Shown here: piece by piece, positions 53,387 through 63,736 of the stretch
How positions within the stretch are numbered: position 1 is the first letter of the stretch
Layout of the letters: each line of letters opens with the position of its first letter
DNA from: Chitinophaga pinensis
GTDB taxonomy: Bacteria > Bacteroidota > Bacteroidia > Flavobacteriales > Flavobacteriaceae
Direction of reading: 5' to 3'
DNA length: 64,000 nucleotides
NCBI GenBank assembly: GCA_945873505.1
Contig: CAMCDQ010000005.1
Coordinates: 20,467-84,466, forward strand
Notes under the pieces: model-generated
Database searches by the model: none
What the model saw: only the letters and a program-made list of their open reading frames with translations
What the model was told of the DNA's origin: nothing
Made by a program: the position numbers and the translations under genes

Positions 53387-56300
53387 TTAATTTCCAAAAT
53401 TATATCTCAAGGTAAATCCAGCTCTAATATTTGTCATTGGAAATGAGGTTGATATCACCGCTTTTGAAAAAGAATGGTCGTAATAGAAAATTGTTGTTAA
53501 ATTTTTACTCAAAGAATAATCTGCAGTCAATTTTACAGACCAAATATTCTGTCCGCCTGCTAGTTGATTATTATCGTAATCTAAATACCTAACAATTGTT
53601 TGATTATTTCTATAAGAGAAATCGGCCTTAATATTGATATCTCCTTTTATAATTCCGGTTGCATTATCAGCAAATTTTGATGTAAATGCAACGTCTTTAA
53701 AACGATAACCCATACCAACAATATATTCAATGCCTTTGGCTTCTGTTAATAAATTGTTGTCAAAACTCATTGAAAGCGCTCTGTCTTTTTTCATCTCTGC
53801 CAAGAACTTCATTGAATTTTTAAGTTCAAAATCCATTCTAATTAAAGGATTGAATTGTTCTACTAAATTGATATTTGCAATAATTGTTTTATTCAAGAAA
53901 TTTCCTCCTGCATCAACTCCGTTTGGATTTAGATTGTAGTCTAAATTAGATCTAAAGGAATTGATAGTGTATGATGCTCTGTAACTGTGTTGTAATGAGA
54001 ATCTTTTGAATTTTTCTTTGAAAAAAGTATATTTCATCAAACCACTATATTTTGCAGTCCAGTTTGGAATTGGAAACTCCTTGAATGCCGAAAGTGAAAT
54101 TCCTGAAGCAGAATGCCCAATTTTATCACTAACCAATCCGGTGTAAGCAGCAAGAAATGAAGGCAATAAAACGGCTTGACTATTTTTTCCAAAACCTACT
54201 GGATATCCTTCGGAATCTAAAGGAAAACTAGTTGAATTATAATATTTTTCGGCCAAACGATTTGCTACAATAATTCTGTTACCTCTAAAATCATCGAATG
54301 CAGAAGATTCATTAATATCACTGCTTTTAAAAGCTGTTTTAAGCATTATCGTTGAGATTGCAAAATTACCAGTGTTGTAAGGTGATCTTGAATTATATAT
54401 CCCAGCAGAAACGTCAAATTGCTCCGAGAAATTTTCGGCATAGGTTCTGTCAGCTATTAAATCGATTTTAAAATCTGGAAACAAATCTATATTTGCTGTA
54501 AGGTTCAATGACTTATTTGTTACTTGCGTAAAATTCTGATTGAATTCAGGGTAATTTGTTAACCATCCATTTTTTGCAGCTTCAAAACGAACATCATCTT
54601 GAGAACCAAAAACGAAGCCTAAAGTTGGTTTTGAAGTTCCTAAAAATCCTAATCTAGGTAAATATCCTGGCAAAGCAGTCCCTCTGTTTTCGGTGTAATT
54701 TATTTGGATATTTTTTACGCTTGTTAAAACACCTCTTATACCTTCAACAAAAATATTTCCTTCTGTCGTGTTTTGTTGCGGTTGCGTATTTACCACTTTT
54801 TGACCTGGTTTTGGAGCTACTTTTGGAGAGGGTTTTGGAGCTGCTTTGGCTCTTTTTGACAATCCAATATATTTATAAAAAGCATCCATATTAAATGATG
54901 TATTCAGTTTGTGTGAAGCTGAATTTTGAATCGTATTTCCTAAATTATAAAATGTTCCATCTAACGCTTCAACAGACGAAAGTGCTGCTGATGCTTTTTG
55001 CCAACTGTAATTTCCAGTATAAGAATAAGCAGATTTTACAAAACTAAACAATGGGATTTTATTAATTGGCAAATCATAATTAACTGTCAATTGCTGTGTG
55101 TGTTGATTTGGATCTCCAATATTCCAATAATCGTCCCAAATTGTAACTGTATTATCAGGAACATTATTTTCATCTAAATAGTTTCTAACAATATTATTTG
55201 ACGATGCTGTGAAATTCAATTTCAATGCTTTTGTCAAATTATAATTGAATCCATATTGGTAATTGAACAAGAAATTTCTTCGGTACAAAGGGTCTAATCC
55301 AATTCCAGCAACTTCCACTTGACGGAATTCTTGACGGTTATATTGTCTGATAATATTAGAACTAAATGAAATATTAGATGGCAAATAATTAAAATTAAAA
55401 TCGCTCAACAGTTTCCAATAATCACTTTTCTTAAAAATTTTAGTTTTCTTGAAAGGCTCAAATGGCTTTGCTTGGAATGTATAGGCATAGTCAACAGTGG
55501 TGTTCACTTGCTTATCGATATAGCTTTCAATTTCAAAATCATGGCGCTCTACTTCATTATAGGAATAGGATAATGTTAAGTTTTCAGGGTCATAAAAATG
55601 TGGCTTTTGCTTTTCACCCCTTTCTTTTTTAACTCCAATAAAATTGATACTTCTACGTTTTGTATAATCAATTGCTCGATCTCTGATGTTGTCTTTTTCA
55701 GCTTGATTAGTTGTAATATCAATCAGTTGCTGTAATTTAATATCTTGATTGAATGGATCGTATTCTGGAGTAATGATTTCCTCTCCTACTGCATAATTGA
55801 AAGGCAAATTAATCCCCCATTTTTTTGGCAATAATTTTCCTAAACTTATGTTAGAAACAAAGTTATATTGAAAAATATCTTCTCGACTTCTTTCGTTTGG
55901 ACCTTGTTCCAATGAGCCAAAACCTGCTGTACTTTTCTTTCCTGTTGCTGAAACTGTTGCTAAATCGGCTAAATTGGCATCTAAATTAACGACAGCTGCC
56001 ATCCCTCCTTTGTTGTCCATATCAGACAAACGAAGTTCATTGAACCAAACTTCACCCCGGATACCACTAGTATTTGTTGATTTGCTTTTTATTCCAACCA
56101 TTAAGGTACGAACCAATCCAAAATTAGGATTTCCTCGAATCCCTAATCTCAATTTTCCTCTACTTGTATTAGTAGCTAACGAAGGATCTAAAACGTCATC
56201 ATCAATGTATCGAATTCCATTGATGTCTTCTGCCGGCGCTCCACTTCCCATTGCCAATATTTTCAACTGCGTTAATAAGGACAACGGTAAATTGATTTCA

Positions 56301-59300
56301 TTTACATCTGGCCAAATAGTTTCTGCTGTTGTTGTCCCTTCAGCGGTAACTTTTAACGGGATTTCAACTTGGTAAAAGTTTTGAGTAAAATCATTTCCAA
56401 AACGGATAAAACCCACCATCTCGTCATTTTGAAGTGGTGTTGGGTCAGATGGTGCAGGAAGAGCTTCTGCGTGTAAAAACATTTTTAGGTTTTTAAACTG
56501 GCGCATATCAACGCTAACATTTTTGAAGACCGCTCTTGAATCTCCTGGTTGCAATCCATCTCCCGAAGCTCTCATTGCTAATGCTTGTTCGTTTTGATTG
56601 ATAACGGTGTTGTTATTGTACAATTGTTCGCGAACTACTCCTGGAGGCGACACATAACGAATTGGACTTCTATTGCCATTTTCTTGGATATTTACAGCTA
56701 GTACATCAAAATCAGTATTGTCGTCCGTTGGGTTAGAATCGGTTGCATCCAATGTATTCGTATAGCGTCTCCATTCGCCTCTCACCAAATCCAATGCTCC
56801 AAAACGAACTGTCAAATCATCTGAGAAACCCGTCATAAACATACGCATATACCCAATTGATCTGAAATCAGTGATTCCTCCAATAGTGTTTTCTGGTTGT
56901 GAAACTGGAATTTTAAATTGAATCCATCTTGCTTTTGTAGCATTTGCCCCAGGAGGTAAATTTGCCGCATCGGTTTCTCTAATATCAGTTACATATCGAT
57001 CCACACCAATTGTCATGTTTCTATGTAAATCAATGCTGTATTCGTAATAAGCATTAATTGTATTCATGGTATTGTCTCTGTTAATGTCTTCAACATCTGG
57101 AACTGTAGAAGAACCTCTGTTGGCATCTGTAACTTCGACAGGCGAATTTCCTTGTGTTCCGTTATAATTTTTATACCGCTCTTGAACCGAACCTTCTGCA
57201 GCCAAATAATATTCATAGTCATCAGACGACGGATCTTGTTCGCCAGAAAATAAAGGAAATTTTGCAGCTTCATCATTATTGCTCAAACCATCTAACCCGA
57301 TATCTTGATTGGCTCTATTCGCGGCATTGGTATCAAACGCATATATCAATGATTGTGATGCTGGGACATTTCCCCAAATTGGCTGTGGAGTTACCAATAT
57401 CTGGTCAGGTCCAAGTCCGTTTTCAAACTGCTTTCTTCCGTCTTTTAAAGCGTCTTCAGAAATAGAACCTAAATTAAAATAAATTCTTCCTGTATTGGTT
57501 GCTGCTGTTTGACTCGCCACATTTCCTGGGTCATAATAAGGATCCAAAATCCAAAATTGTAAATATTCAACGTTACTTTGTTCAAAATTTGTAGAATTTA
57601 ACGAACGCATAATTCCCCCAAAATTACTTTGCGGATTTGGCAATACATTGTTAGAAGCAGCTGCAGGATTGTAATTGTAAGACCCTCTTTCTTTTGGGTA
57701 ATAGGATAAATCTAATGTGTTCACTACTTGGGTTTGTCCTATAGCAATATCCGTTGCCGGATATAATTCCTCACTGTAAATTCGTCTCGTGGAATTAAAC
57801 GAAATATCTTGGACAGATAGTCCAGAAGGTCGCGTGGCATAAAAAGTTGGGTCAATACTGTACCAAGATAATTTAGCTCTTTTGTATCCGTAACTTAAAT
57901 CAGAAGCGGTAGCATTAAAATCATACGAACTTACAGTTGATTTATCTGGTGTTGATGATAAACTCCAAGAATAAGGCGCTCGCATGTCAATTGAAGTTTG
58001 TGAACCTTCAAAATCATCAACATAAATTGTTGCTTCTCCCTGAAATTTATCTGCTTTTGGAGTGTCTGGTTTTAAGAAAGCAATTTCCCCTCTAAATGAT
58101 AAATTAGAAACAACATCCGTATCTACATTGGGCAATTTATTTACTAAACGAGTAAAAAATGGAACTTCAGTAGAAAAATTAGTATTGAATCCGAAAATAG
58201 TATTGTTCACCGATTCTTGTCCGTAACTCGATTTTTGAGTAAACGGTTTTTCTGTCATTTTTAAGAATGTTGCACCAACTAAAAACTTTTCAGAAATTTT
58301 ATGTTCTACATTGAAACCCATAAATCTTCGGGTTTGTTGACCAAAAACAGCATTGTTTTCTAATGAAACTTGGATTGGAGTATTGGATGCTTGAAGCGAC
58401 GCATCTAAAATCTGAACCCGCCCCAACTGATAATTCACACTGTAATCTACGCCTTCAACTAAAACGCGTCCGCCAGCAGTTACAACAACAGAACCCCTAG
58501 GAACATTGAATGCACCAATTGGAATTCCCTCGCCACCTGTAGATTTAAACTTTCCTTTTAATTGGAATTTGTTTTTATCGCTCTCTTGTAATGCCGTTGC
58601 TTGTGTTTTGCGATACATGTTTCTGTAAACATATTTCGTTTGATTGGCATTATAATTTCCAACATTATATTCTTCGGTACTATTATTTCTTAATTTTTCA
58701 AATAAATGTTTTCCAAAAGGTTCTACCGTTGTAAAAATAATTCTACCATTTTGAGCATCTACCGTAATACCAGGAATAAAATCAAAAAAACCGTCTCCTC
58801 CTGCTTGAGGATCATTATTGTAATTTAATTTATCAACATTGAAAACTTTCAATAAAGGTGTTGAACTAACTAAATCCTGAGGCTGAGGAAGTGGCGCAAC
58901 AATATTGATATAATTCAAGGGTGATGGATCGGTGTAAAGAATATTGAATTTAAAATCGGCTTGTTGCAGCTGAAAAGCCCCTGGAATTTGATAAATATTT
59001 TTCATCATCAAGTTCCATATTGGCGTAGTTACGCGTGTCGTTGGATTTTCTACACTCGTTAAATTACTTTTCAACATTTTCAATATCAAACTTTGAGTAG
59101 AAACGGTTGTTGGCTGCGTATTTCCTGGGGTTGAACCGCCCGTTTCAGTAGCTTGAACACCGTCTGTACCAAATTCCCCGACTTGATAAACAACGTCTCC
59201 AATGGTATATTGATACGCCACCGCCAAAACTTCATCATTAGCTAATTTTTGTTGCAACGAAATGTATCCCAATTGTGGATGAAATATAAATTCTGAAGTG

Positions 59301-60640
59301 TTTAATTTTCTAGCATTTTCTAATTTGGAATAATCCTGTCCCTCACTTACTGTAATTCCTGTAAATCCATAACTTGCAGTAACAATTTCTCTAATGTTTC
59401 CGTTTAACAAACCGCCATTATCAATCAATGCAGGGTTATATTTGTTATTTTTATTATCAGAAGGCGCATCTGTTGCCCCTATAAAAAATCCCGTAGTTGG
59501 ATTTACAACTACAATTTCATTATCATTTAATCCGGTCAATGTACTTTCCCCTAAATCCTGAAGCGCAACAATATTTCTTAAATTATTATTGGTTGTCGTA
59601 ACGCGATTTTGTCGGTTGGTTATCCAAACTTCAACACGGGTAATTTGTACCCGACTGTCCACGTAAGGATAGTTTTTTAGGGATTTATCATATTTATTTC
59701 TGAAATATTGAGATAAGAAAAAGTGTCTGTCAGCATCATAATCTAAAGCAAATAATTCAAATTCCTGAATGGTTCCGCCACCCTGAGCGGTAACAGATTT
59801 CGTTTGGGATTTCTGTTCAGAAAAAACGCCCGTAACTGTAGTTTTACCAAATTGAAGTTGTGCTTTTACTCCAAATAAACTTTGAGCACCACGAATTAAG
59901 GAGGTATTCAAAGGCATGCTTACATTTCCGACTTCAATTTTTTGGATGATATCGTCTTCATTGGCATTCAAATCGGGATTGTATTCTAATTTGATAAGGT
60001 TTTGAAAAGCAAATGTTGACTGTGTATCATAATTGGCACTTACGTTCAATCTCGTTCCTACTTTTCCCATCAAACTCATACTTATCCTTTGATTAAAATC
60101 AAAAGTGGTACTCGATCTATTTCTTGGAGAAAAGGAAGGATTGTCTTGTTTTGTATACCGAACTCCCAAATCCATTTCAACCGAACCCGTGGGTTTTACA
60201 TCAATTGTATTCCCGCCAAAAATGGTTTCGAAAAAACTATTGTTCACATAATATCTTGGTAGTAAATCTTTTTTAGCAGCTTCGCTTCCTTCTTTTTTTC
60301 CGTCAATAGCGTCTAATTTTTTCTTATAATAGGCATGCATAGATTCTCTCAAAATCATAGCATCATATTCTTTTGGAGTAAGAATTACTGGATAATTAAC
60401 TGAAAATCCACTTACCGAACTTGTAAAAACGTAACGGTCTGTTATAGGATCATAAACATATAAATCAACAACGCTTGGTGGATTTGGAATACCAATTTGA
60501 CCAGTAGAATATCCCGTTTTTGTTGAATCTTGAACCTCTTCATCAACCTGAGCTTGTAGTGTAAAATCAAAAAGTAAAACAAGTAAGAAAATACTTATTT
60601 TAATCAAGGAATTTATGTACTTTATGTAAAATGTTTTCAA
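53387..60640 (-). CDS. sprA: T9SS outer-membrane translocon SprA/Sov
   Basis: The 2417-residue protein, the largest here, has a signal peptide (FLLVLLFDFTLQAQ). The sequence continues in the giant beta-barrel pattern: IGIPNPPSVVDLYVYDPITD, NTIDVKPTGSVEMDLGVRYT, SATGKKSTAGFGSLEQGP, and a strongly aromatic C-terminus. SprA is the main pore of the type IX secretion system that exports proteins such as the amylase at 8262 and is needed for gliding in Flavobacterium. Length and arrangement fit the family (about 2400). It follows ruvA by 3 bases and gcvH is downstream, which is the conserved flavobacterial order. Repeated Lys/Pro/Gln low-complexity (about 1935-1965) interrupts one region. Confidence 0.95.
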   Translation of the reverse strand: MKTFYIKYINSLIKISIFLLVLLFDFTLQAQVDEEVQDSTKTGYSTGQIGIPNPPSVVDLYVYDPITDRYVFTSSVSGFSVNYPVILTPKEYDAMILRESMHAYYKKKLDAIDGKKEGSEAAKKDLLPRYYVNNSFFETIFGGNTIDVKPTGSVEMDLGVRYTKQDNPSFSPRNRSSTTFDFNQRISMSLMGKVGTRLNVSANYDTQSTFAFQNLIKLEYNPDLNANEDDIIQKIEVGNVSMPLNTSLIRGAQSLFGVKAQLQFGKTTVTGVFSEQKSQTKSVTAQGGGTIQEFELFALDYDADRHFFLSQYFRNKYDKSLKNYPYVDSRVQITRVEVWITNRQNRVTTTNNNLRNIVALQDLGESTLTGLNDNEIVVVNPTTGFFIGATDAPSDNKNNKYNPALIDNGGLLNGNIREIVTASYGFTGITVSEGQDYSKLENARKLNTSEFIFHPQLGYISLQQKLANDEVLAVAYQYTIGDVVYQVGEFGTDGVQATETGGSTPGNTQPTTVSTQSLILKMLKSNLTSVENPTTRVTTPIWNLMMKNIYQIPGAFQLQQADFKFNILYTDPSPLNYINIVAPLPQPQDLVSSTPLLKVFNVDKLNYNNDPQAGGDGFFDFIPGITVDAQNGRIIFTTVEPFGKHLFEKLRNNSTEEYNVGNYNANQTKYVYRNMYRKTQATALQESDKNKFQLKGKFKSTGGEGIPIGAFNVPRGSVVVTAGGRVLVEGVDYSVNYQLGRVQILDASLQASNTPIQVSLENNAVFGQQTRRFMGFNVEHKISEKFLVGATFLKMTEKPFTQKSSYGQESVNNTIFGFNTNFSTEVPFFTRLVNKLPNVDTDVVSNLSFRGEIAFLKPDTPKADKFQGEATIYVDDFEGSQTSIDMRAPYSWSLSSTPDKSTVSSYDFNATASDLSYGYKRAKLSWYSIDPTFYATRPSGLSVQDISFNSTRRIYSEELYPATDIAIGQTQVVNTLDLSYYPKERGSYNYNPAAASNNVLPNPQSNFGGIMRSLNSTNFEQSNVEYLQFWILDPYYDPGNVASQTAATNTGRIYFNLGSISEDALKDGRKQFENGLGPDQILVTPQPIWGNVPASQSLIYAFDTNAANRANQDIGLDGLSNNDEAAKFPLFSGEQDPSSDDYEYYLAAEGSVQERYKNYNGTQGNSPVEVTDANRGSSTVPDVEDINRDNTMNTINAYYEYSIDLHRNMTIGVDRYVTDIRETDAANLPPGANATKARWIQFKIPVSQPENTIGGITDFRSIGYMRMFMTGFSDDLTVRFGALDLVRGEWRRYTNTLDATDSNPTDDNTDFDVLAVNIQENGNRSPIRYVSPPGVVREQLYNNNTVINQNEQALAMRASGDGLQPGDSRAVFKNVSVDMRQFKNLKMFLHAEALPAPSDPTPLQNDEMVGFIRFGNDFTQNFYQVEIPLKVTAEGTTTAETIWPDVNEINLPLSLLTQLKILAMGSGAPAEDINGIRYIDDDVLDPSLATNTSRGKLRLGIRGNPNFGLVRTLMVGIKSKSTNTSGIRGEVWFNELRLSDMDNKGGMAAVVNLDANLADLATVSATGKKSTAGFGSLEQGPNERSREDIFQYNFVSNISLGKLLPKKWGINLPFNYAVGEEIITPEYDPFNQDIKLQQLIDITTNQAEKDNIRDRAIDYTKRRSINFIGVKKERGEKQKPHFYDPENLTLSYSYNEVERHDFEIESYIDKQVNTTVDYAYTFQAKPFEPFKKTKIFKKSDYWKLLSDFNFNYLPSNISFSSNIIRQYNRQEFRQVEVAGIGLDPLYRRNFLFNYQYGFNYNLTKALKLNFTASSNNIVRNYLDENNVPDNTVTIWDDYWNIGDPNQHTQQLTVNYDLPINKIPLFSFVKSAYSYTGNYSWQKASAALSSVEALDGTFYNLGNTIQNSASHKLNTSFNMDAFYKYIGLSKRAKAAPKPSPKVAPKPGQKVVNTQPQQNTTEGNIFVEGIRGVLTSVKNIQINYTENRGTALPGYLPRLGFLGTSKPTLGFVFGSQDDVRFEAAKNGWLTNYPEFNQNFTQVTNKSLNLTANIDLFPDFKIDLIADRTYAENFSEQFDVSAGIYNSRSPYNTGNFAISTIMLKTAFKSSDINESSAFDDFRGNRIIVANRLAEKYYNSTSFPLDSEGYPVGFGKNSQAVLLPSFLAAYTGLVSDKIGHSASGISLSAFKEFPIPNWTAKYSGLMKYTFFKEKFKRFSLQHSYRASYTINSFRSNLDYNLNPNGVDAGGNFLNKTIIANINLVEQFNPLIRMDFELKNSMKFLAEMKKDRALSMSFDNNLLTEAKGIEYIVGMGYRFKDVAFTSKFADNATGIIKGDINIKADFSYRNNQTIVRYLDYDNNQLAGGQNIWSVKLTADYSLSKNLTTIFYYDHSFSKAVISTSFPMTNIRAGFTLRYNFGN

Positions 60641-60643
60641 GTA

Positions 60644-61225
60644 TTATAAGTTTTTTAAGGCAAATTTTATGATGTTTTCCACTGAAGCATCCGGATTCTC
60701 TTTAATAATTTTTTCCACCACTCGCTCGGCAGATTTTCTAATAAAACCCAAAACCTCCAAAGCAGATAACGCTTCATCTTTGTTTGTATTGCTTTGACTC
60801 ATAGAAACTTCGTCTAAATCATACAATTTTAACACTTTGTCTTTTAAATCCAATATTACTCTTTGTGCTGTTTTGCTTCCAATTCCTTTTATTGATTGAA
60901 TTGTAACAACATCTGCACTTGCAATTGCATTAATAATTTGTTTTGGCTCTATAGAAGAAAGCATTGTTCGAGCAATACTTGCGCCTATTCCAGAAACAGA
61001 AAGTAACATTTTAAAAATTTCACGTTCCGATTTTTCTACAAATCCAAAAAGCGTATGCGAATCCTCTTTAATTTGTAGATAAGTGAACAATTTTATTGAG
61101 TCCGAAGCGGGAAGTAAGGAATAGGTATGCAAAGAAATATTGATGTGATATCCTACTCCATTGCAATCAATAATGACTTCTGTTGGGGTTTTTTCTACTA
61201 ATTTGCCTTGTAAGTGTGCTATCAT
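60644..61225 (-). CDS. ruvA: Holliday junction branch migration protein RuvA
   Basis: The 193-residue protein starts MIAHLQGKLVEKTPTEVIID, the usual N-terminal OB domain; the upstream 13 codons of the open frame (to 61264) do not match and I excluded them. It has the helix-hairpin-helix motifs LLSVSGIGASIARTMLS and IQSIKGIGSKTAQRVILDLKDK, and the C-terminal helical domain DEALSALEVLGFIRKSAERVVEKI that binds RuvB. It binds four-way junctions with RuvB during recombination repair. It starts the ruvA-sprA unit. Confidence 0.96.
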   Translation of the reverse strand: MIAHLQGKLVEKTPTEVIIDCNGVGYHINISLHTYSLLPASDSIKLFTYLQIKEDSHTLFGFVEKSEREIFKMLLSVSGIGASIARTMLSSIEPKQIINAIASADVVTIQSIKGIGSKTAQRVILDLKDKVLKLYDLDEVSMSQSNTNKDEALSALEVLGFIRKSAERVVEKIIKENPDASVENIIKFALKNL

Positions 61226-61313
61226 TTTTATTAAGTAATTTTCAAATATAAGAAAAATCTTCAATTGAAAATATTCTTAATCATTATATATAAATGGTGT
61301 TTTTTGGAAACAA

Positions 61314-63602
61314 TTATTTTGTTTTGTTTCTTTTGTCTTTTTCCTGAGCATCAACAACAGCAACGGCTACCATATTTACCATTTCCTCAACACTTGCGCC
61401 TAGTTGAAATATATGAACCGGCTTGTCCATTCCCAACATTATTGGACCTATAGAATCAACTTTGTATAATTCTTTCAATAATTTATAAGTAATATTTGCC
61501 GATTCTAAATTGGGAAAAATTAAAGTATTTACTTTTTTTCCTGCAAGTTTAGAGAATGGGAATTTATCTTTAAGCATTTCTGGATTCAATGCAAAATCGG
61601 CTTGAAGTTCTCCATCAACTTGTAATTCAGGATGATTTTCATGTAAAAACTTAACTGCTGCTCTAACTTTACTCGCACTTTCATTTGTTGAAGAACCAAA
61701 ATTGGAATAAGAAATCATTGCGATAATAGGTTCCAAACCAAACATACGAACTGTTTTTGCAGTCATCAAAGCAATTTTTGCTAAATCATCGGCAGATGGA
61801 TTTGGATTTATAGCAGTATCCGATAAAAACATTGGGCCACGATTGGTCATCATCATATTGGTAGTTGCCACCAATGAAATCCCTGGTGCTTTATCAATTA
61901 ATTGCAAAATTGGCTTTACAACCGATGGATAACTTCGTGAATATCCTGAAACCATTGCGTCTGCATCACCTTCATTGATCATCATTGCAGCAAAATAATT
62001 GCGTTCTCGCATCCATTTTTGAGCGTCTAAAAGTGAAATTCCTCGTCGTTGTCTCGATTTCCAAAAAATTTCAGCATAATGATTTCTTCTTTTATCCTCG
62101 CATTTAGTTTTTGGATCAAATATTGGAATATCGGCATCAAAACCAATTTCTGCTTTTAATTCTAAAATGATTTCTTTATTTCCCAATAAAATTGGAAAAG
62201 CAATTTTGTCATCAAAGGCAATTTGCGCTGCTTTCAAAACATCAAGATGATCTGCTTCTGCAAATACAACTCGTTTTGGTTCAGATTTTGCTCTATTTGC
62301 CAAAAGGCGCACCATTTTATTGTCAGATCCTAATCGGTCTAATAATTCCTCTTCATATTTTTGCCAATCCAAAATAGGAAGCAACGCAACTCCCGATTCC
62401 ATTGCAGCTCTAGCAACTGCTGGCGCAACGGTAAAAATCAGTCGTGGGTCAAATGGCTTTGGAATAATATAATCCCGTCCAAAAATTAATTTTGTTTCGC
62501 CATAAGCAATATTCACTTGCTCTGGAACCGATTCTTTTGCTAAGGCAGCCAATGCTTTTACAGCCGCCATTTTCATAGCTTCATTAATTTTTGTTGCCCG
62601 AACATCTAATGCGCCTCTAAAAATATACGGAAATCCAAGTACGTTGTTCACTTGATTTGGATGATCAGAACGCCCAGTTGCCATAATTATATCTTTACGT
62701 GTTGCAACGGCTAAATCGTATGCAATTTCAGGATCTGGATTAGCCATTGCAAATACTATAGGATTATTTGCCATTCCTAACAACATCTTTGGTGTTAATA
62801 AATTTCCTGAGGATAACCCTAAAAATAAATCAGCTCCAATAAGAGCTTCTTCTAATAAAATAGATTTTCCTTCTCTGGCATATTTTAATTGCATTGGAGA
62901 TAACGAAGAATTGTCTTTAGTTAACAATCCTTTGCTATTGAACATAAAGATGTTCTTAGGTTTTACTCCTAATAACACATATAAATCAGCACAAGCTAAG
63001 GCAGCCGAACCTGCTCCAGAAACCACCATCTTCAAATCTTGAGCTTTCTTATCTGCCAATTCTAAAGCATTCAATAAAGCGGCTGAGGATATGATTGCGG
63101 TTCCGTGTTGGTCATCATGCATTACAGGAATATTCAACTCTTCAACCAATCGTCTTTCAATCTCAAAAGACTCTGGAGCTTTTATATCTTCTAAGTTAAT
63201 TCCTCCAAAAGTAGGAGCAATGTTTTTTACAGTTTCAATAAAAGCATCAATGTCTTTGGTTCCAATTTCGATATCGAAAACATCAATATCTGCGAAAATT
63301 TTAAACAACAGCGCTTTCCCTTCCATCACTGGTTTTGATGCTTCTGGTCCAATATCCCCTAATCCTAATACAGCGGTTCCGTTGGTTATTACTGCTACTA
63401 AATTCCCTTTTGCGGTATATTTATATACATTGTTACTATCTTTAGCTATTTCCAAACAAGGTTCAGCAACTCCAGGAGAATAGGCTAATGACAAGTCTCT
63501 TTGTGTTGCATATTTTTTTGTAGGAACTACTTGGATTTTTCCGGGAGTGGGTTTGGCGTGGTATAATAACGCTTCTATTCTTTTACTATTTTTGTCCATC
63601 AT
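61314..63602 (-). CDS. maeB: NADP-dependent malic enzyme with C-terminal phosphotransacetylase-like domain
   Basis: The 762-residue protein begins with the malic domain (about 1-180, KYATQRDLSLAYSPGVAEPC, FGGINLEDIKAPESFEIE). An NAD(P)-binding domain (to about 430, VVSGAGSAALACADLYV, MANPDPEIAYD, GRSDHPNQVNNVLGFPYIFRGALD) follows. The C-terminal phosphotransacetylase-like domain (about 430-755, MVSGYSRSYPSVVKPILQLI, MFLSDTAINPNPSADDLAKIA) is regulatory in known relatives. It turns malate to pyruvate and CO2 with NADPH. Either Met1 or Met2 may start it. A -7 box is about 21 bases upstream. Confidence 0.96.
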   Translation of the reverse strand: MMDKNSKRIEALLYHAKPTPGKIQVVPTKKYATQRDLSLAYSPGVAEPCLEIAKDSNNVYKYTAKGNLVAVITNGTAVLGLGDIGPEASKPVMEGKALLFKIFADIDVFDIEIGTKDIDAFIETVKNIAPTFGGINLEDIKAPESFEIERRLVEELNIPVMHDDQHGTAIISSAALLNALELADKKAQDLKMVVSGAGSAALACADLYVLLGVKPKNIFMFNSKGLLTKDNSSLSPMQLKYAREGKSILLEEALIGADLFLGLSSGNLLTPKMLLGMANNPIVFAMANPDPEIAYDLAVATRKDIIMATGRSDHPNQVNNVLGFPYIFRGALDVRATKINEAMKMAAVKALAALAKESVPEQVNIAYGETKLIFGRDYIIPKPFDPRLIFTVAPAVARAAMESGVALLPILDWQKYEEELLDRLGSDNKMVRLLANRAKSEPKRVVFAEADHLDVLKAAQIAFDDKIAFPILLGNKEIILELKAEIGFDADIPIFDPKTKCEDKRRNHYAEIFWKSRQRRGISLLDAQKWMRERNYFAAMMINEGDADAMVSGYSRSYPSVVKPILQLIDKAPGISLVATTNMMMTNRGPMFLSDTAINPNPSADDLAKIALMTAKTVRMFGLEPIIAMISYSNFGSSTNESASKVRAAVKFLHENHPELQVDGELQADFALNPEMLKDKFPFSKLAGKKVNTLIFPNLESANITYKLLKELYKVDSIGPIMLGMDKPVHIFQLGASVEEMVNMVAVAVVDAQEKDKRNKTK

Positions 63603-63622
63603 TTTAATTTAAAACTATCTGA

Positions 63623-63630
63623 CAAAGATA
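63623..63630 (-). promoter_or_regulatory. -7 box of the maeB promoter
   Basis: On the minus strand TATCTTTG, 20 bases before the maeB start. A TTG at the right distance is not seen; the upstream region reads CTTTTTAAACT. Confidence 0.4.
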
Positions 63631-63685
63631 GAAGTCTTAGTTTAAAAAGCACCTTTTTTTAAAGTTTTATCCTTTAATATTTAAA

Positions 63686-63712
63686 TAAAAAGTCGCTATG
63701 TTGCGACTTTAT
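63686..63712 (-). terminator. Terminator of the CBS-domain gene
   Basis: On the minus strand TAAAGTCGC, AACATA, GCGACTTTTTA: an eight-base stem with a T run, 24 bases past the CBS-domain stop and before maeB. Confidence 0.85.
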
Positions 63713-63736
63713 TATTTTACCTATTTTTAAAATGAT

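Noticed and set aside
57154..57465. 103-codon plus-strand frame inside sprA
   Set aside because: Antisense shadow of a 2417-codon gene with no start region, promoter or family features.
61226..61264. 13-codon extension of ruvA
   Set aside because: RuvA proteins begin MIAHLQG; the extension is AT-rich and unmatched.
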